NCBI GenBank assembly: GCA_007129335.1
Contig: SKVS01000105.1
Location: 1-5,264, forward strand
Length of the DNA: 5,264 nt
DNA from: Spirochaetaceae bacterium
GTDB lineage: Bacteria; Spirochaetota; Spirochaetia; DSM-27196; Salinispiraceae
Direction of reading: 5' to 3'
The notes below the pieces were generated by a model. The model saw nothing but the letters and a program-made list of their open reading frames with translations, searched no databases and was not told the DNA's origin. How positions within the stretch are numbered: the stretch's first letter is position 1; every line of letters starts with the position of its first letter. This document shows positions 1 to 5,264 of this stretch, piece after piece. The translations under genes and the position numbers were made by a program.

Positions 1-732
1 GTAAAAAGAGGAATTCCGAACTACCCAGCCTTGAATAGTTGCATCGACCGACCGGTATTTGAAAGGTTGTTCGTGTTCCTCATATCCCCAGTGGTTCAGG
101 AGCACAAGCTGATGATCTTGCCGGGCGTATTTCCACAGGGTTATCTTTTGTGCTTCACTGTATAAATGGATCGTTTCCCTGAGTAATTCCAAGGAATCAA
201 TGAGGTTACTCCGTTCCATTTTTTTCAGCTGGGCGTGGAGTATGAGAATTGAATCGCTTTGTTCCAGAACCCTTTGTTCCAGTTCATCTTGAACGATTTT
301 CAAGGTTTCATAGTTTTTCTGGTTCATCCAGGCGGTTTTGCTCAGTTGTCGTAGCCTGATACGGTAGTGTAAATTTTTCTTTTGTAATGCGGAAATTCTT
401 AGTACCATAAACAAAGAGGCCAACACGAACACCCCACCGGTAATGAGGGTGGCATTTGGGGAACCGTTCAAGGCCATTGTATTTTCCGGATTTTCCCGAA
501 GCAGAGCCTGGACAGCCAGTATTCCGTAAACCAGGACCGTGCTGGTAAGCCACAGGTTCTTCCCGTAAAATCCACTGAACAGGAGAATGAGGGAGAAATA
601 CGGTAGGCCGAGAAATCGGATTAATCCCGGGTCCCGGAAGTAAAACCCGCCGATGAACACCAAAAACCCGACGAGTACTGCAAGTTCGAGGTATGGAAGA
701 TAGGAAAGTGATAGTATCTGTTTCCGTTTCAT
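1..732 (-). CDS. PelD-like membrane protein with GAF-like sensor domain (5' part only)
   Basis: An open frame of 244 codons runs from an ATG at 732 leftwards to the window edge, so the C-terminus is missing. Four hydrophobic segments at about residues 13-30, 37-54, 57-78 and 93-113 suggest four transmembrane helices. A charged, Glu/Gln/Leu-rich stretch follows (about 115-170, including DELEQRVLEQ), likely a coiled-coil linker. From about residue 175 the pattern (ETIHLYSEAQKITLWKY, then LVLLNHWGYEE and ATIQGWVV) looks like the start of a GAF domain. Four helices followed by GAF is the plan of PelD, the inner-membrane c-di-GMP receptor of Pel polysaccharide synthesis, whose degenerate GGDEF domain would lie outside the window. 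The divergent neighbour, a PelB-like export protein, supports this, but a GAF-containing histidine kinase or diguanylate cyclase is equally possible on sequence alone. No alternative start lies upstream in frame, and no clear Shine-Dalgarno precedes the ATG. Confidence 0.75.
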   Translation of the reverse strand, partial: MKRKQILSLSYLPYLELAVLVGFLVFIGGFYFRDPGLIRFLGLPYFSLILLFSGFYGKNLWLTSTVLVYGILAVQALLRENPENTMALNGSPNATLITGGVFVLASLFMVLRISALQKKNLHYRIRLRQLSKTAWMNQKNYETLKIVQDELEQRVLEQSDSILILHAQLKKMERSNLIDSLELLRETIHLYSEAQKITLWKYARQDHQLVLLNHWGYEEHEQPFKYRSVDATIQGWVVRNSSFY

Positions 733-801
733 GGTGTTTTTTCGTTTATCGGCATATATAGTGGTACCATGAATTATTATAAAAAGTGAAAAGGATTAAC
801 T
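733..801. promoter_or_regulatory. Divergent intergenic promoter region
   Basis: This short AT-rich gap separates two divergently transcribed genes and must carry both promoters unless one starts inside a gene. For the plus-strand gene, TATTAT (775-780) or TATAAA (778-783) could be a -10 box, but no convincing -35 is visible. For the minus-strand gene, the complement of 776-781 reads TATAAT, also without a good -35. The two candidate -10 boxes overlap, so the promoters might compete. A perfect 8-bp palindrome, TGGTACCA (762-769), lies near the middle and could be a regulator site or chance. The plus-strand gene has a good ribosome binding site, AAGGA at 791-795, six bases before its ATG. Confidence 0.35.
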
Positions 802-3800
802 ATGGACAAGGTAAAAAAGTACGGATTATTTCCCGTAGTAAGGGGACTGTTTCTCGGTGTGGGGCTGCTGTGCACCTTACCAATTTTTGCTCAGAACACC
901 CCGACTCCCTCCCCCGCAGGACTCCAGCCAATTTTTCTGGATAGTCCTCAGGGCCTGGTGTATATAGAAGCAGAAGACGCTGTTTCTACCAATTTCACAA
1001 CCCAGCCAACCCTGGATTACGGCAGCTCGGGTCAGCGCATGCTTCAGCTGAACCGGACCGAACCACCATCCCAGGGCGATGGCTATTTCGCTGAATTTGT
1101 TTTTCTCCTGGACAATCCCGGTACTTACCGCTTTGCTTATAATGGCACCCCTCCAGGACCCCGGGACAGTTTATTACCTTCCTATGCCAGCCCCTTAAGA
1201 ATGTATCTTAACAACGAGCTGGTTGGGGAATATTATCGGGAGGATGTAGCGGTGGTTCAGGCTCATTCTTCCATTCTGTACTGGGTATACGTGGATGATC
1301 TGGTGCTCGATGGGGGAGTGAACGTCCTGCGCCTGGAGGTAAACCAACGCCGACGATACGATAACCGTTTTTTCCTGTATCTGGACAGCCTGTTTTTCTT
1401 GGATGTCCAGGCTCCCTACCCCGATGTGGCAAGTCTTGCCCATCCATTTCCCCTTGACCTGGATGACCGCTCTATCGATAACCCATACCGAAGCTTACGG
1501 GAATATGAATCGAGGATCGAGGCGAATCCTGAGGAAATACAAAATTACCTGACCATTGCAACGGTTTCTTCCCTGCTGGGCGATCATGAGTGTGCAATAC
1601 GGTTTCTCCTTCGGGGATTACTGGTACGACCCGATGAACCCCAGCTCCTGGTGCAACTTGCCCGGAACCGTATATGGCGGGGAGACTTCCGGGAAGGCAT
1701 GGAAACCTTCGAACGATACCTCAGGGTAAATCCCCAGGATGCCGCCGTATGGGCTGAGGCCGGGAAAATAGCTGCCTGGTCTGCAGAATATGCTTTGTCC
1801 CTTGGACTCTACGACAGAGGATTGGAAGTATTTCCCAATGATCTGAATCTCCAAATTAACCGGGCACTAACTTTGCTGTGGGCAAACAGGAGTCAGGAAG
1901 GATTAAGCAGCATTCAGGCAATACGCCGGAGAAACGAACAGAACATTCAGGATCTGCTGTCCATTGGATCCATTTTTGAAGTGAATGGCTACGAAAACGA
2001 GGCCCAGGCAACCTACGAACTGGGAATCCGGCTTCATCCTGCGGTGGTGCAGTTTTATGTTGAGTTATCGAACCTCCATATGAACCAGGGACGGAGCGGG
2101 GATGCCCAGGAAGTGTTGGAAACCCTGTCCAAGGTCTTCCTTGGAGATGCCCAAATTGAGCGATACATAGAGAATCTTCAGGAACGGCAGAACCTGAGAA
2201 TGGGCCTTATAGATCAATACCGGGAACAGCTCCGGCTTACTCCCGACGATCTTGATCTTCGAAATGCCCTTTCCCAGGCACTGTTCTGGAATGGCATGCG
2301 TTCCGAGGCAATAGCAGAGCTGGAGAATATTCTTGTTAACCGTTATTTTCGTCGCCTTTCCCAGCTCATCGAAGGTCAGCAGGACTTTCTGGATCTCATG
2401 AACGAGGCATATTCCATGGTTCATTCCTTGGGATCCTTCGATCAGGGTACCCTGAATTCCCAGATCCAGCAGATCCACCGGGACCTCTTACGAATGATTC
2501 AGGCAATCCAGCGGAATCAGACCACCCTTGCTTCTGCAGAACAGCGGATTCAAACCCTGGAAGGGGACCGGCGGGATCGGGAAGCTCTGCGTGTTCAACA
2601 GCTTACTGGGGACATACAGGAGCAAACCCGTTCTGCCCTGGAACTGGCAAGTGAACTCCAGGAACTGTACCGCCTTATCGACGAAGGGGTAAACACCCTG
2701 GCTGCCCAAACAGCCCGTTTCGACTCCCTTGCCAGCAGCTTCCGGGCTTTCGAAGGGCAGCAGGAGACCTGGAGCAACCAGTTGACCCAGGTGCGCCTGC
2801 AGCGGGGCTGGAATTACAATCGAACAACCTTTCTTCAGGACCTCTCCAAGGCTGCTGAAGGAGGCAATATTCTGGGGAACACCGGAAAAGCCATACTCTA
2901 TCTCGCTGCCGGTGAACTCGGCCCTGCATCCCTGGAGCTGGATACTCGGGCAGACACCCATATTCCCCTGTTGGATACCCTGGTGAACCTGACCTTGATC
3001 TGGAATGGATCGGGAGTTCCCGTGGATTCACCGGGTCCGGATGTACCCAGTAGCCGCCCAAGACTCCTGCTTGAGCTCGAAGACCCTGCAGCAATAACCG
3101 AAGAGTTTCAATTATACCGAGCTACCCTTGCAAGCCTTCCTTCCCAGTTTCAGGAACTGGAACGGAAAATTCAGGAGCAGATTCAGTGGGGTCACCGGTT
3201 CTTGAACACCGGGGTTGCATTCCAGTCATTTCTTTTTGAACAAGACTCCTTTGGCCTGCGAAACCAGCTGGCAGATTATTTAGTGGCCGACGGGCTTTAT
3301 TCCCCTGCGGTTACCCAGTTTACCCGGGTCCTGGTAATGGATCCCCGGAACATTCGGGCTACCATGCAACTTGCCACGGTTCAGGAGCGTTTGGGCCAGT
3401 GGTCCAGAGCCATGGAAACGTATAAAAGGGTTCACGAACTGGACCGGGGGCAGACAGTTGCTGTTCAGCGGTATAACTTTCTCTCCCGACAACACCCCCT
3501 GGTAACCCACGGGACATTTACCACCCTGGTGGATCCTTTCCGGGTAATTACCAAAGGCGAAACCGGATTCTCCCGGGACATATCTTCTTTCTTCTCCTTG
3601 GCAGCGCATTATACTATTCACCATCAGAGAATCCACCGGAGCTTCGCCTCGGATCCCCACCCAGGCCTGGGCACTTCCCAGTTTCACCGCTTGGTAATGA
3701 ATCCCTCCTGGAACCTCGGCAACATTTCCTTCCAGCCTCAGGCGGGTGTGCTGGTTCAAAATCTGCTGTTCGAACAGGAGTACAGCCAAATTCCCGCACC

Positions 3801-4545
3801 CTTCCTGGTCAGGGATCTGGGAATGACCACTGCCATGTATCCTGTTCTCGGTGCAGGTCTCCGGTTTACCGCAGCCCCGGTAAACATATGGGGGGAATAT
3901 ACCTTTCAGCCTGTTCTCGATAGTCTTCAGGGTACCCGCACCCCTGCACATTCCCATGCACTGACCTTCCAGCTTGGAGCTGCCTGGAATTTTCCCCAAT
4001 ATCCCCGGCTTTCATCGGTGTCGACCCGGACCTATGGTTCTGTTGATTACCGCGTATCGTCCAATGGCTCGGATGAGAATCCCCTTATTCTTACCCTGGT
4101 ACAGGATGTATTGGTGGGCATTCACTTGGCTGACTCTCCCTGGACGAGCATGAATGTATTGTTCACGACTACCTATGAAGACGATGTGCTTCAGGTAAAT
4201 GAGAATGGCAGTTTTTACGTTCCCCGAACGGTGTTCACCTCAAAAATAGGTGCACAAATTTCCTCGTGGATGGGTTTGGGCCCGCCTGGAGGTGCGGTTC
4301 TCGGCCTGAGCGGAAGAATAGCCTCGGGGGTGTATACCCGTTTTCAGGATACCAGTGAAACCCTGCCCCTGGTAGAGGGGGACCTTCGGGCTGAGCTGGT
4401 TCTTGGGGATGTTTCGTTTTTTGTTCAAGGTTATGGAAGCGGAACAGTCCGGGTGGAGGGGGATTTTGCCGGACTGCCCCAGTACTGGGCCGGTCAGCTG
4501 AGCTTTGGCATTCGGAATTCCTGGGCCCGGCGAATCGGGGATTAG
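802..4545 (+). CDS. Large exported protein: CBM-like domain, TPR array, coiled coil, probable outer-membrane barrel (PelB/PgaA/BcsC-like)
   Basis: This 1247-residue protein probably acts at the outer membrane as a polysaccharide export porin with a periplasmic TPR scaffold. The N-terminus has Lys residues, a hydrophobic core (about 9-29) and a likely signal peptidase I site after IFA (residue 30); Cys24 lacks a convincing lipobox. Residues about 50-202 form a beta-rich domain opening with YIEAEDA, the hallmark opening of CBM6/CBM35 carbohydrate-binding modules. Residues about 230-550 are TPR-like helical pairs (AVWAEAGKIAAWSAEY and similar). Residues about 550-665 are Gln/Glu/Leu-rich and look like a long coiled coil. 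Another TPR pair follows at about 824-883. From about residue 900 to the end, alternating polar and hydrophobic strands rich in Tyr, Phe, Trp and Gly suggest a barrel of about 350 residues. PelB is of similar size and also has TPRs plus a barrel, but no CBM that I know of. The start is set by AAGGA six bases before the ATG. Function is inferred from architecture; a surface glycan-binding or adhesin role is possible. Confidence 0.9.
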   Translation: MDKVKKYGLFPVVRGLFLGVGLLCTLPIFAQNTPTPSPAGLQPIFLDSPQGLVYIEAEDAVSTNFTTQPTLDYGSSGQRMLQLNRTEPPSQGDGYFAEFVFLLDNPGTYRFAYNGTPPGPRDSLLPSYASPLRMYLNNELVGEYYREDVAVVQAHSSILYWVYVDDLVLDGGVNVLRLEVNQRRRYDNRFFLYLDSLFFLDVQAPYPDVASLAHPFPLDLDDRSIDNPYRSLREYESRIEANPEEIQNYLTIATVSSLLGDHECAIRFLLRGLLVRPDEPQLLVQLARNRIWRGDFREGMETFERYLRVNPQDAAVWAEAGKIAAWSAEYALSLGLYDRGLEVFPNDLNLQINRALTLLWANRSQEGLSSIQAIRRRNEQNIQDLLSIGSIFEVNGYENEAQATYELGIRLHPAVVQFYVELSNLHMNQGRSGDAQEVLETLSKVFLGDAQIERYIENLQERQNLRMGLIDQYREQLRLTPDDLDLRNALSQALFWNGMRSEAIAELENILVNRYFRRLSQLIEGQQDFLDLMNEAYSMVHSLGSFDQGTLNSQIQQIHRDLLRMIQAIQRNQTTLASAEQRIQTLEGDRRDREALRVQQLTGDIQEQTRSALELASELQELYRLIDEGVNTLAAQTARFDSLASSFRAFEGQQETWSNQLTQVRLQRGWNYNRTTFLQDLSKAAEGGNILGNTGKAILYLAAGELGPASLELDTRADTHIPLLDTLVNLTLIWNGSGVPVDSPGPDVPSSRPRLLLELEDPAAITEEFQLYRATLASLPSQFQELERKIQEQIQWGHRFLNTGVAFQSFLFEQDSFGLRNQLADYLVADGLYSPAVTQFTRVLVMDPRNIRATMQLATVQERLGQWSRAMETYKRVHELDRGQTVAVQRYNFLSRQHPLVTHGTFTTLVDPFRVITKGETGFSRDISSFFSLAAHYTIHHQRIHRSFASDPHPGLGTSQFHRLVMNPSWNLGNISFQPQAGVLVQNLLFEQEYSQIPAPFLVRDLGMTTAMYPVLGAGLRFTAAPVNIWGEYTFQPVLDSLQGTRTPAHSHALTFQLGAAWNFPQYPRLSSVSTRTYGSVDYRVSSNGSDENPLILTLVQDVLVGIHLADSPWTSMNVLFTTTYEDDVLQVNENGSFYVPRTVFTSKIGAQISSWMGLGPPGGAVLGLSGRIASGVYTRFQDTSETLPLVEGDLRAELVLGDVSFFVQGYGSGTVRVEGDFAGLPQYWAGQLSFGIRNSWARRIGD

Positions 4546-4561
4546 GAGATTAGGGAGCAAC

Positions 4562-4587
4562 TTTTTATACCCTTACGGGTGTAAAAA
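4562..4587. terminator. Hairpin after the large exported-protein gene; possible weak terminator, overlaps operator 1
   Basis: An 11-base arm at 4562-4572 pairs with 4577-4587 around the loop TTAC, with one G-U wobble in RNA. It lies 17 bases after the stop codon. The stem is AT-rich except for three C-G pairs next to the loop, and it is followed by A-rich rather than T-rich sequence on the plus strand, so it is not a canonical intrinsic terminator. The same bases contain operator 1, so the symmetry may exist only for protein binding. Confidence 0.3.
4566..4583. promoter_or_regulatory. Operator-like inverted repeat 1 (TATACC-N6-GGTGTA)
   Basis: This is the outermost of three related 18-bp inverted repeats upstream of hipB. 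It has one change from the perfect form, GGTGTA instead of GGTATA in the right arm. The published E. coli HipB operators are TATCC-N8-GGATA, also 18 bp long with the same TAT...CC/GG...TA arrangement, which makes a HipB-type autorepressor the likely ligand here. Confidence 0.55.
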
Positions 4588-4604
4588 ATTCTCATTTACA
4601 TATA

Positions 4605-4626
4605 ACTATACCCATTAAGGTATAGT
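4605..4626. promoter_or_regulatory. Operator-like inverted repeat 2 (ACTATACC-N6-GGTATAGT)
   Basis: This is the strongest of the three repeats: 8-bp arms match perfectly around a 6-bp spacer, with the shared 18-bp core at 4607-4624. Its centre is 41 bp from that of repeat 1 and 40 bp from that of repeat 3, close to four helical turns, so proteins bound at all three would sit on roughly the same face of the DNA. Confidence 0.65.
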
Positions 4627-4639
4627 ATTTCGGTATTGA

Positions 4640-4668
4640 TTGTAGCTATACCTTTTCGGGTATATAAT
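4640..4668 (+). promoter_or_regulatory. Probable hip operon promoter
   Basis: A perfect TATAAT lies at 4663-4668. A weak -35, TTGTAG at 4640-4645, sits 17 bp upstream; TTGATT at 4636-4641 is a better match but the 21-bp spacer is too long. Transcription from this box would start about seven bases downstream, at or next to the A of the hipB ATG at 4675. The message would then be leaderless or nearly so, which fits the lack of a Shine-Dalgarno sequence before hipB. Confidence 0.6.
4647..4664. promoter_or_regulatory. Operator-like inverted repeat 3 (TATACC-N6-GGTATA), overlaps the hip promoter
   Basis: The six-base arms match perfectly. The repeat fills the spacer between the proposed -35 and -10 boxes and runs two bases into the TATAAT box at 4663-4668. 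A repressor bound here would block RNA polymerase, as expected for autoregulation by the HipB-like product encoded just downstream. Confidence 0.65.
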
Positions 4669-4674
4669 GAACCC

Positions 4675-4953
4675 ATGAGTAAGCAACGGGAAAATGGATT
4701 TTCCGCCTTGGTTAAGGCGGAACGGAAGCGGCTAGGCCTGACTCAGGAGAATCTTGCTCTTCGGGGGGGGGGGGGCCTGCGGTTTATCCGGGATCTTGAA
4801 CAGGGTAAACCAAGCATTCAGTTGGATTCCCTGAATCAGGTGCTTTACATGTTCGGGTATTGTGCCGGACCTGTTCGCTTGGGTTCTGCCTCGGTGATCG
4901 GGGATATGCAGTCCACCAGCGGCGGTATGTGGGATGCTCAACCCCATGCGTAA
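4675..4953 (+). CDS. hipB: HipB-like antitoxin and autorepressor (XRE-family helix-turn-helix), with an internal 13-G tract
   Basis: This 92-residue protein is a HipB-type DNA-binding antitoxin. The helix-turn-helix is clear: FSALVKAERKRLGLTQENLAL (residues 9-29), a Gly turn (31-34), then the recognition helix LRFIRDLEQGKPS (35-47) and the helix around residues 50-60. LRFIRDLEQGKPS is typical of the HipB/y4mF group. In that group the turn usually reads like AGVG; here it is four glycines, encoded by a run of 13 G at 4763-4775. The frame is intact at this length. I chose ATG 4675 because the only longer option is a TTG at 4636 that would read through the promoter and operator 3. There is no Shine-Dalgarno; the transcript is probably leaderless. 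The stop overlaps the probable hipS start by 8 bases. By analogy with known systems it should repress its own operon and assist neutralisation of the HipT kinase. Confidence 0.85.
   Translation: MSKQRENGFSALVKAERKRLGLTQENLALRGGGGLRFIRDLEQGKPSIQLDSLNQVLYMFGYCAGPVRLGSASVIGDMQSTSGGMWDAQPHA
4763..4775 (+). repeat. Poly-G tract (13 G), candidate phase-variation switch in hipB
   Basis: Thirteen consecutive G encode the end of Arg30, Gly31-33 and the first two bases of Gly34 of HipB, in the turn before the recognition helix. With 12 G the frame would end at a TGA at 4832-4834 (52 residues); with 14 G it would end at a TGA at 4797-4799 (41 residues). Both products lack the recognition helix. Tracts of this length are prone to slipped-strand mispairing, and poly-G tracts control phase variation in several bacteria, including Treponema pallidum. 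A homopolymer miscount by the sequencer cannot be excluded. Confidence 0.85.
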
Positions 4954-5263
4954 GGCTGCAGTGTTCTTCCGGGACTCCCGGGCTGGTATCTTGGAGGAAA
5001 CCGAACATGGGTACCGTTTTACCTACGACCAGAAGTACTTGGACAGTTCCGATCCCCGACCAATCAGCATCCATTTTCCCCTGGTCAGACAACCATTTAC
5101 AAGCCCGACTTTTTTTCCTTTTTTCGATGGATTAATCCCCGAGGGCTGGCTTTTAACCCTGGTTGAACGGAACTGGAAACTCAATGTTCGGGACCGCATG
5201 GGGCTGTTGCTGACAACCTGCCGGGACTGCATTGGGGCTGTCAGTGTTCTTCCGGAGGAATGA
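4946..5263 (+). CDS. hipS: HipS-like antitoxin (stand-alone HipA N-subdomain 1)
   Basis: This 105-residue protein matches the N-terminal subdomain of HipA (Couple_hipA type): a strand-rich start, RKAAVFFRDSRAGILEE, then YRFTYDQKYL, ISIHFPL, the motif FFDGLIPEGWLL (residues 59-70) and RDRMGLLLTTCRDCIGAVSV. It stops where that subdomain ends instead of continuing into the kinase, which is the hallmark of HipS in the HipBST system, where the small protein is the main antitoxin of the HipT kinase. Trp68 in PEGWLL is close to the position of the HipS Trp reported, as I recall, to enter the HipT active site in E. coli. I chose ATG 4946 because HipA-type N-termini begin just before the first strand; it overlaps the hipB stop by 8 bases, suggesting translational coupling. 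An in-frame ATG at 4934 would add four residues. GGGA at 4931-4934 is the only, weak, ribosome site. Confidence 0.8.
   Translation: MRKAAVFFRDSRAGILEETEHGYRFTYDQKYLDSSDPRPISIHFPLVRQPFTSPTFFPFFDGLIPEGWLLTLVERNWKLNVRDRMGLLLTTCRDCIGAVSVLPEE
5254..5258 (+). promoter_or_regulatory. Strong Shine-Dalgarno at the end of hipS for the next gene
   Basis: GGAGG lies just before the hipS stop. It is only one base from the ATG at 5260, too close for efficient use, so the true hipT start may be a few bases past the window edge. Either way it marks an efficiently translated gene immediately downstream. Confidence 0.5.
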
Positions 5264-5264
5264 C
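5260..5264 (+). CDS. Probable start of hipT-like kinase gene (only the first bases present)
   Basis: An ATG at 5260 overlaps the hipS stop in an ATGA arrangement, and only five bases remain in the window. The expected product, from the hipB-hipS order, is HipT, the toxin kinase; in E. coli HipT phosphorylates tryptophanyl-tRNA synthetase. Nothing of the kinase can be seen here, so identity and exact start are inferred from context alone. Confidence 0.35.

Larger units (their letters stand above)
4546..4674 (+). promoter_or_regulatory. Regulatory gap upstream of the hip operon
   Basis: This AT-rich gap, clearly different in composition from the coding DNA around it, holds three operator-like inverted repeats and the hip promoter, each listed separately. 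A second possible promoter is TTTACA (4595-4600) with TATAGT (4621-4626), but its 20-bp spacer is too long to be convincing. No standard terminator with a T-run is seen for the large gene ending just upstream; the hairpin at 4562-4587 is the only candidate. Confidence 0.7.

Noticed and set aside
308..553. Minus-strand open frame of 81 codons
   Set aside because: It lies in another frame inside the longer minus-strand membrane protein, whose hydrophobic helices and linker make clear sense; the shadow has no recognisable features.
802..895. Lipoprotein signal at Cys24 of the large exported protein
   Set aside because: The residues before Cys24 (GLL) do not fit a lipobox, even the relaxed spirochaetal form, whereas an IFA signal peptidase I site follows at residues 28-30.
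2065..3999. Several minus-strand open frames of 60-239 codons within the large exported-protein gene
   Set aside because: They are antisense to a continuous, domain-rich coding sequence, have no ribosome sites I can see, and encode low-complexity Pro/Gly/Ser-rich products typical of shadow frames.
4566..4664. Three short repeats with similar spacing as a CRISPR array
   Set aside because: The units are 18-bp palindromes only 22-23 bp apart in an operon promoter; there are too few and too short repeats, and the operator explanation fits better.
4636..4674. N-terminal extension of HipB from a TTG at 4636
   Set aside because: It would translate the promoter and operator 3; HipB-type proteins start shortly before the helix-turn-helix, matching ATG 4675.
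4860..5135. Plus-strand open frame of 91 codons overlapping hipB and hipS
   Set aside because: It is out of frame with both genes and has no family resemblance, whereas the overlapping HipS frame has clear HipA N-subdomain motifs.

Overview
The window suggests a diderm (Gram-negative-type) bacterium. Its main gene has a Sec signal peptide and a C-terminal region that reads as an outer-membrane beta-barrel. Base composition is roughly balanced. A spirochaete of the Treponema/Spirochaeta group would fit the composition, the outer-membrane protein and the use of poly-G tracts, but this is an impression, not proof.

Layout. (1) Positions 1-732, minus strand: the 5' part of a membrane protein with four predicted N-terminal transmembrane helices, a coiled-coil linker and the start of a GAF-like sensor domain; it runs off the left edge. 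The architecture resembles PelD. (2) 733-801: a 69-bp divergent promoter region. (3) 802-4545, plus strand: a 1247-residue exported protein made of a signal peptide, a CBM6/35-like carbohydrate-binding domain, a TPR array, a long coiled coil, another TPR pair and a C-terminal barrel-like region. This is the plan of polysaccharide-export porins (PelB, PgaA, BcsC) with an unusual carbohydrate-binding domain in front. The divergent pair may be part of an exopolysaccharide synthesis or export locus. (4) 4546-4674: an AT-rich regulatory gap with three copies of an 18-bp inverted repeat, TATACC-N6-GGTATA, spaced 41 and 40 bp centre to centre; the last overlaps a TATAAT box. (5) 4675-5264: a tightly packed operon of hipB-like, hipS-like and, at the edge, the probable start of hipT. 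This is the layout of the tripartite HipBST toxin-antitoxin system, in which the HipA kinase is split and its N-terminal subdomain is a separate antitoxin.

The most striking signal is a run of 13 G at 4763-4775 inside hipB, in the turn before the DNA-recognition helix. At 13 G the gene is in frame. One G more or fewer would truncate HipB before or within the recognition helix and probably disturb translation of the overlapping hipS. This makes it a candidate phase-variable toxin-antitoxin operon, in which slippage would switch autorepression and the antitoxin-to-kinase balance. A sequencing or assembly error in the homopolymer is the main alternative.
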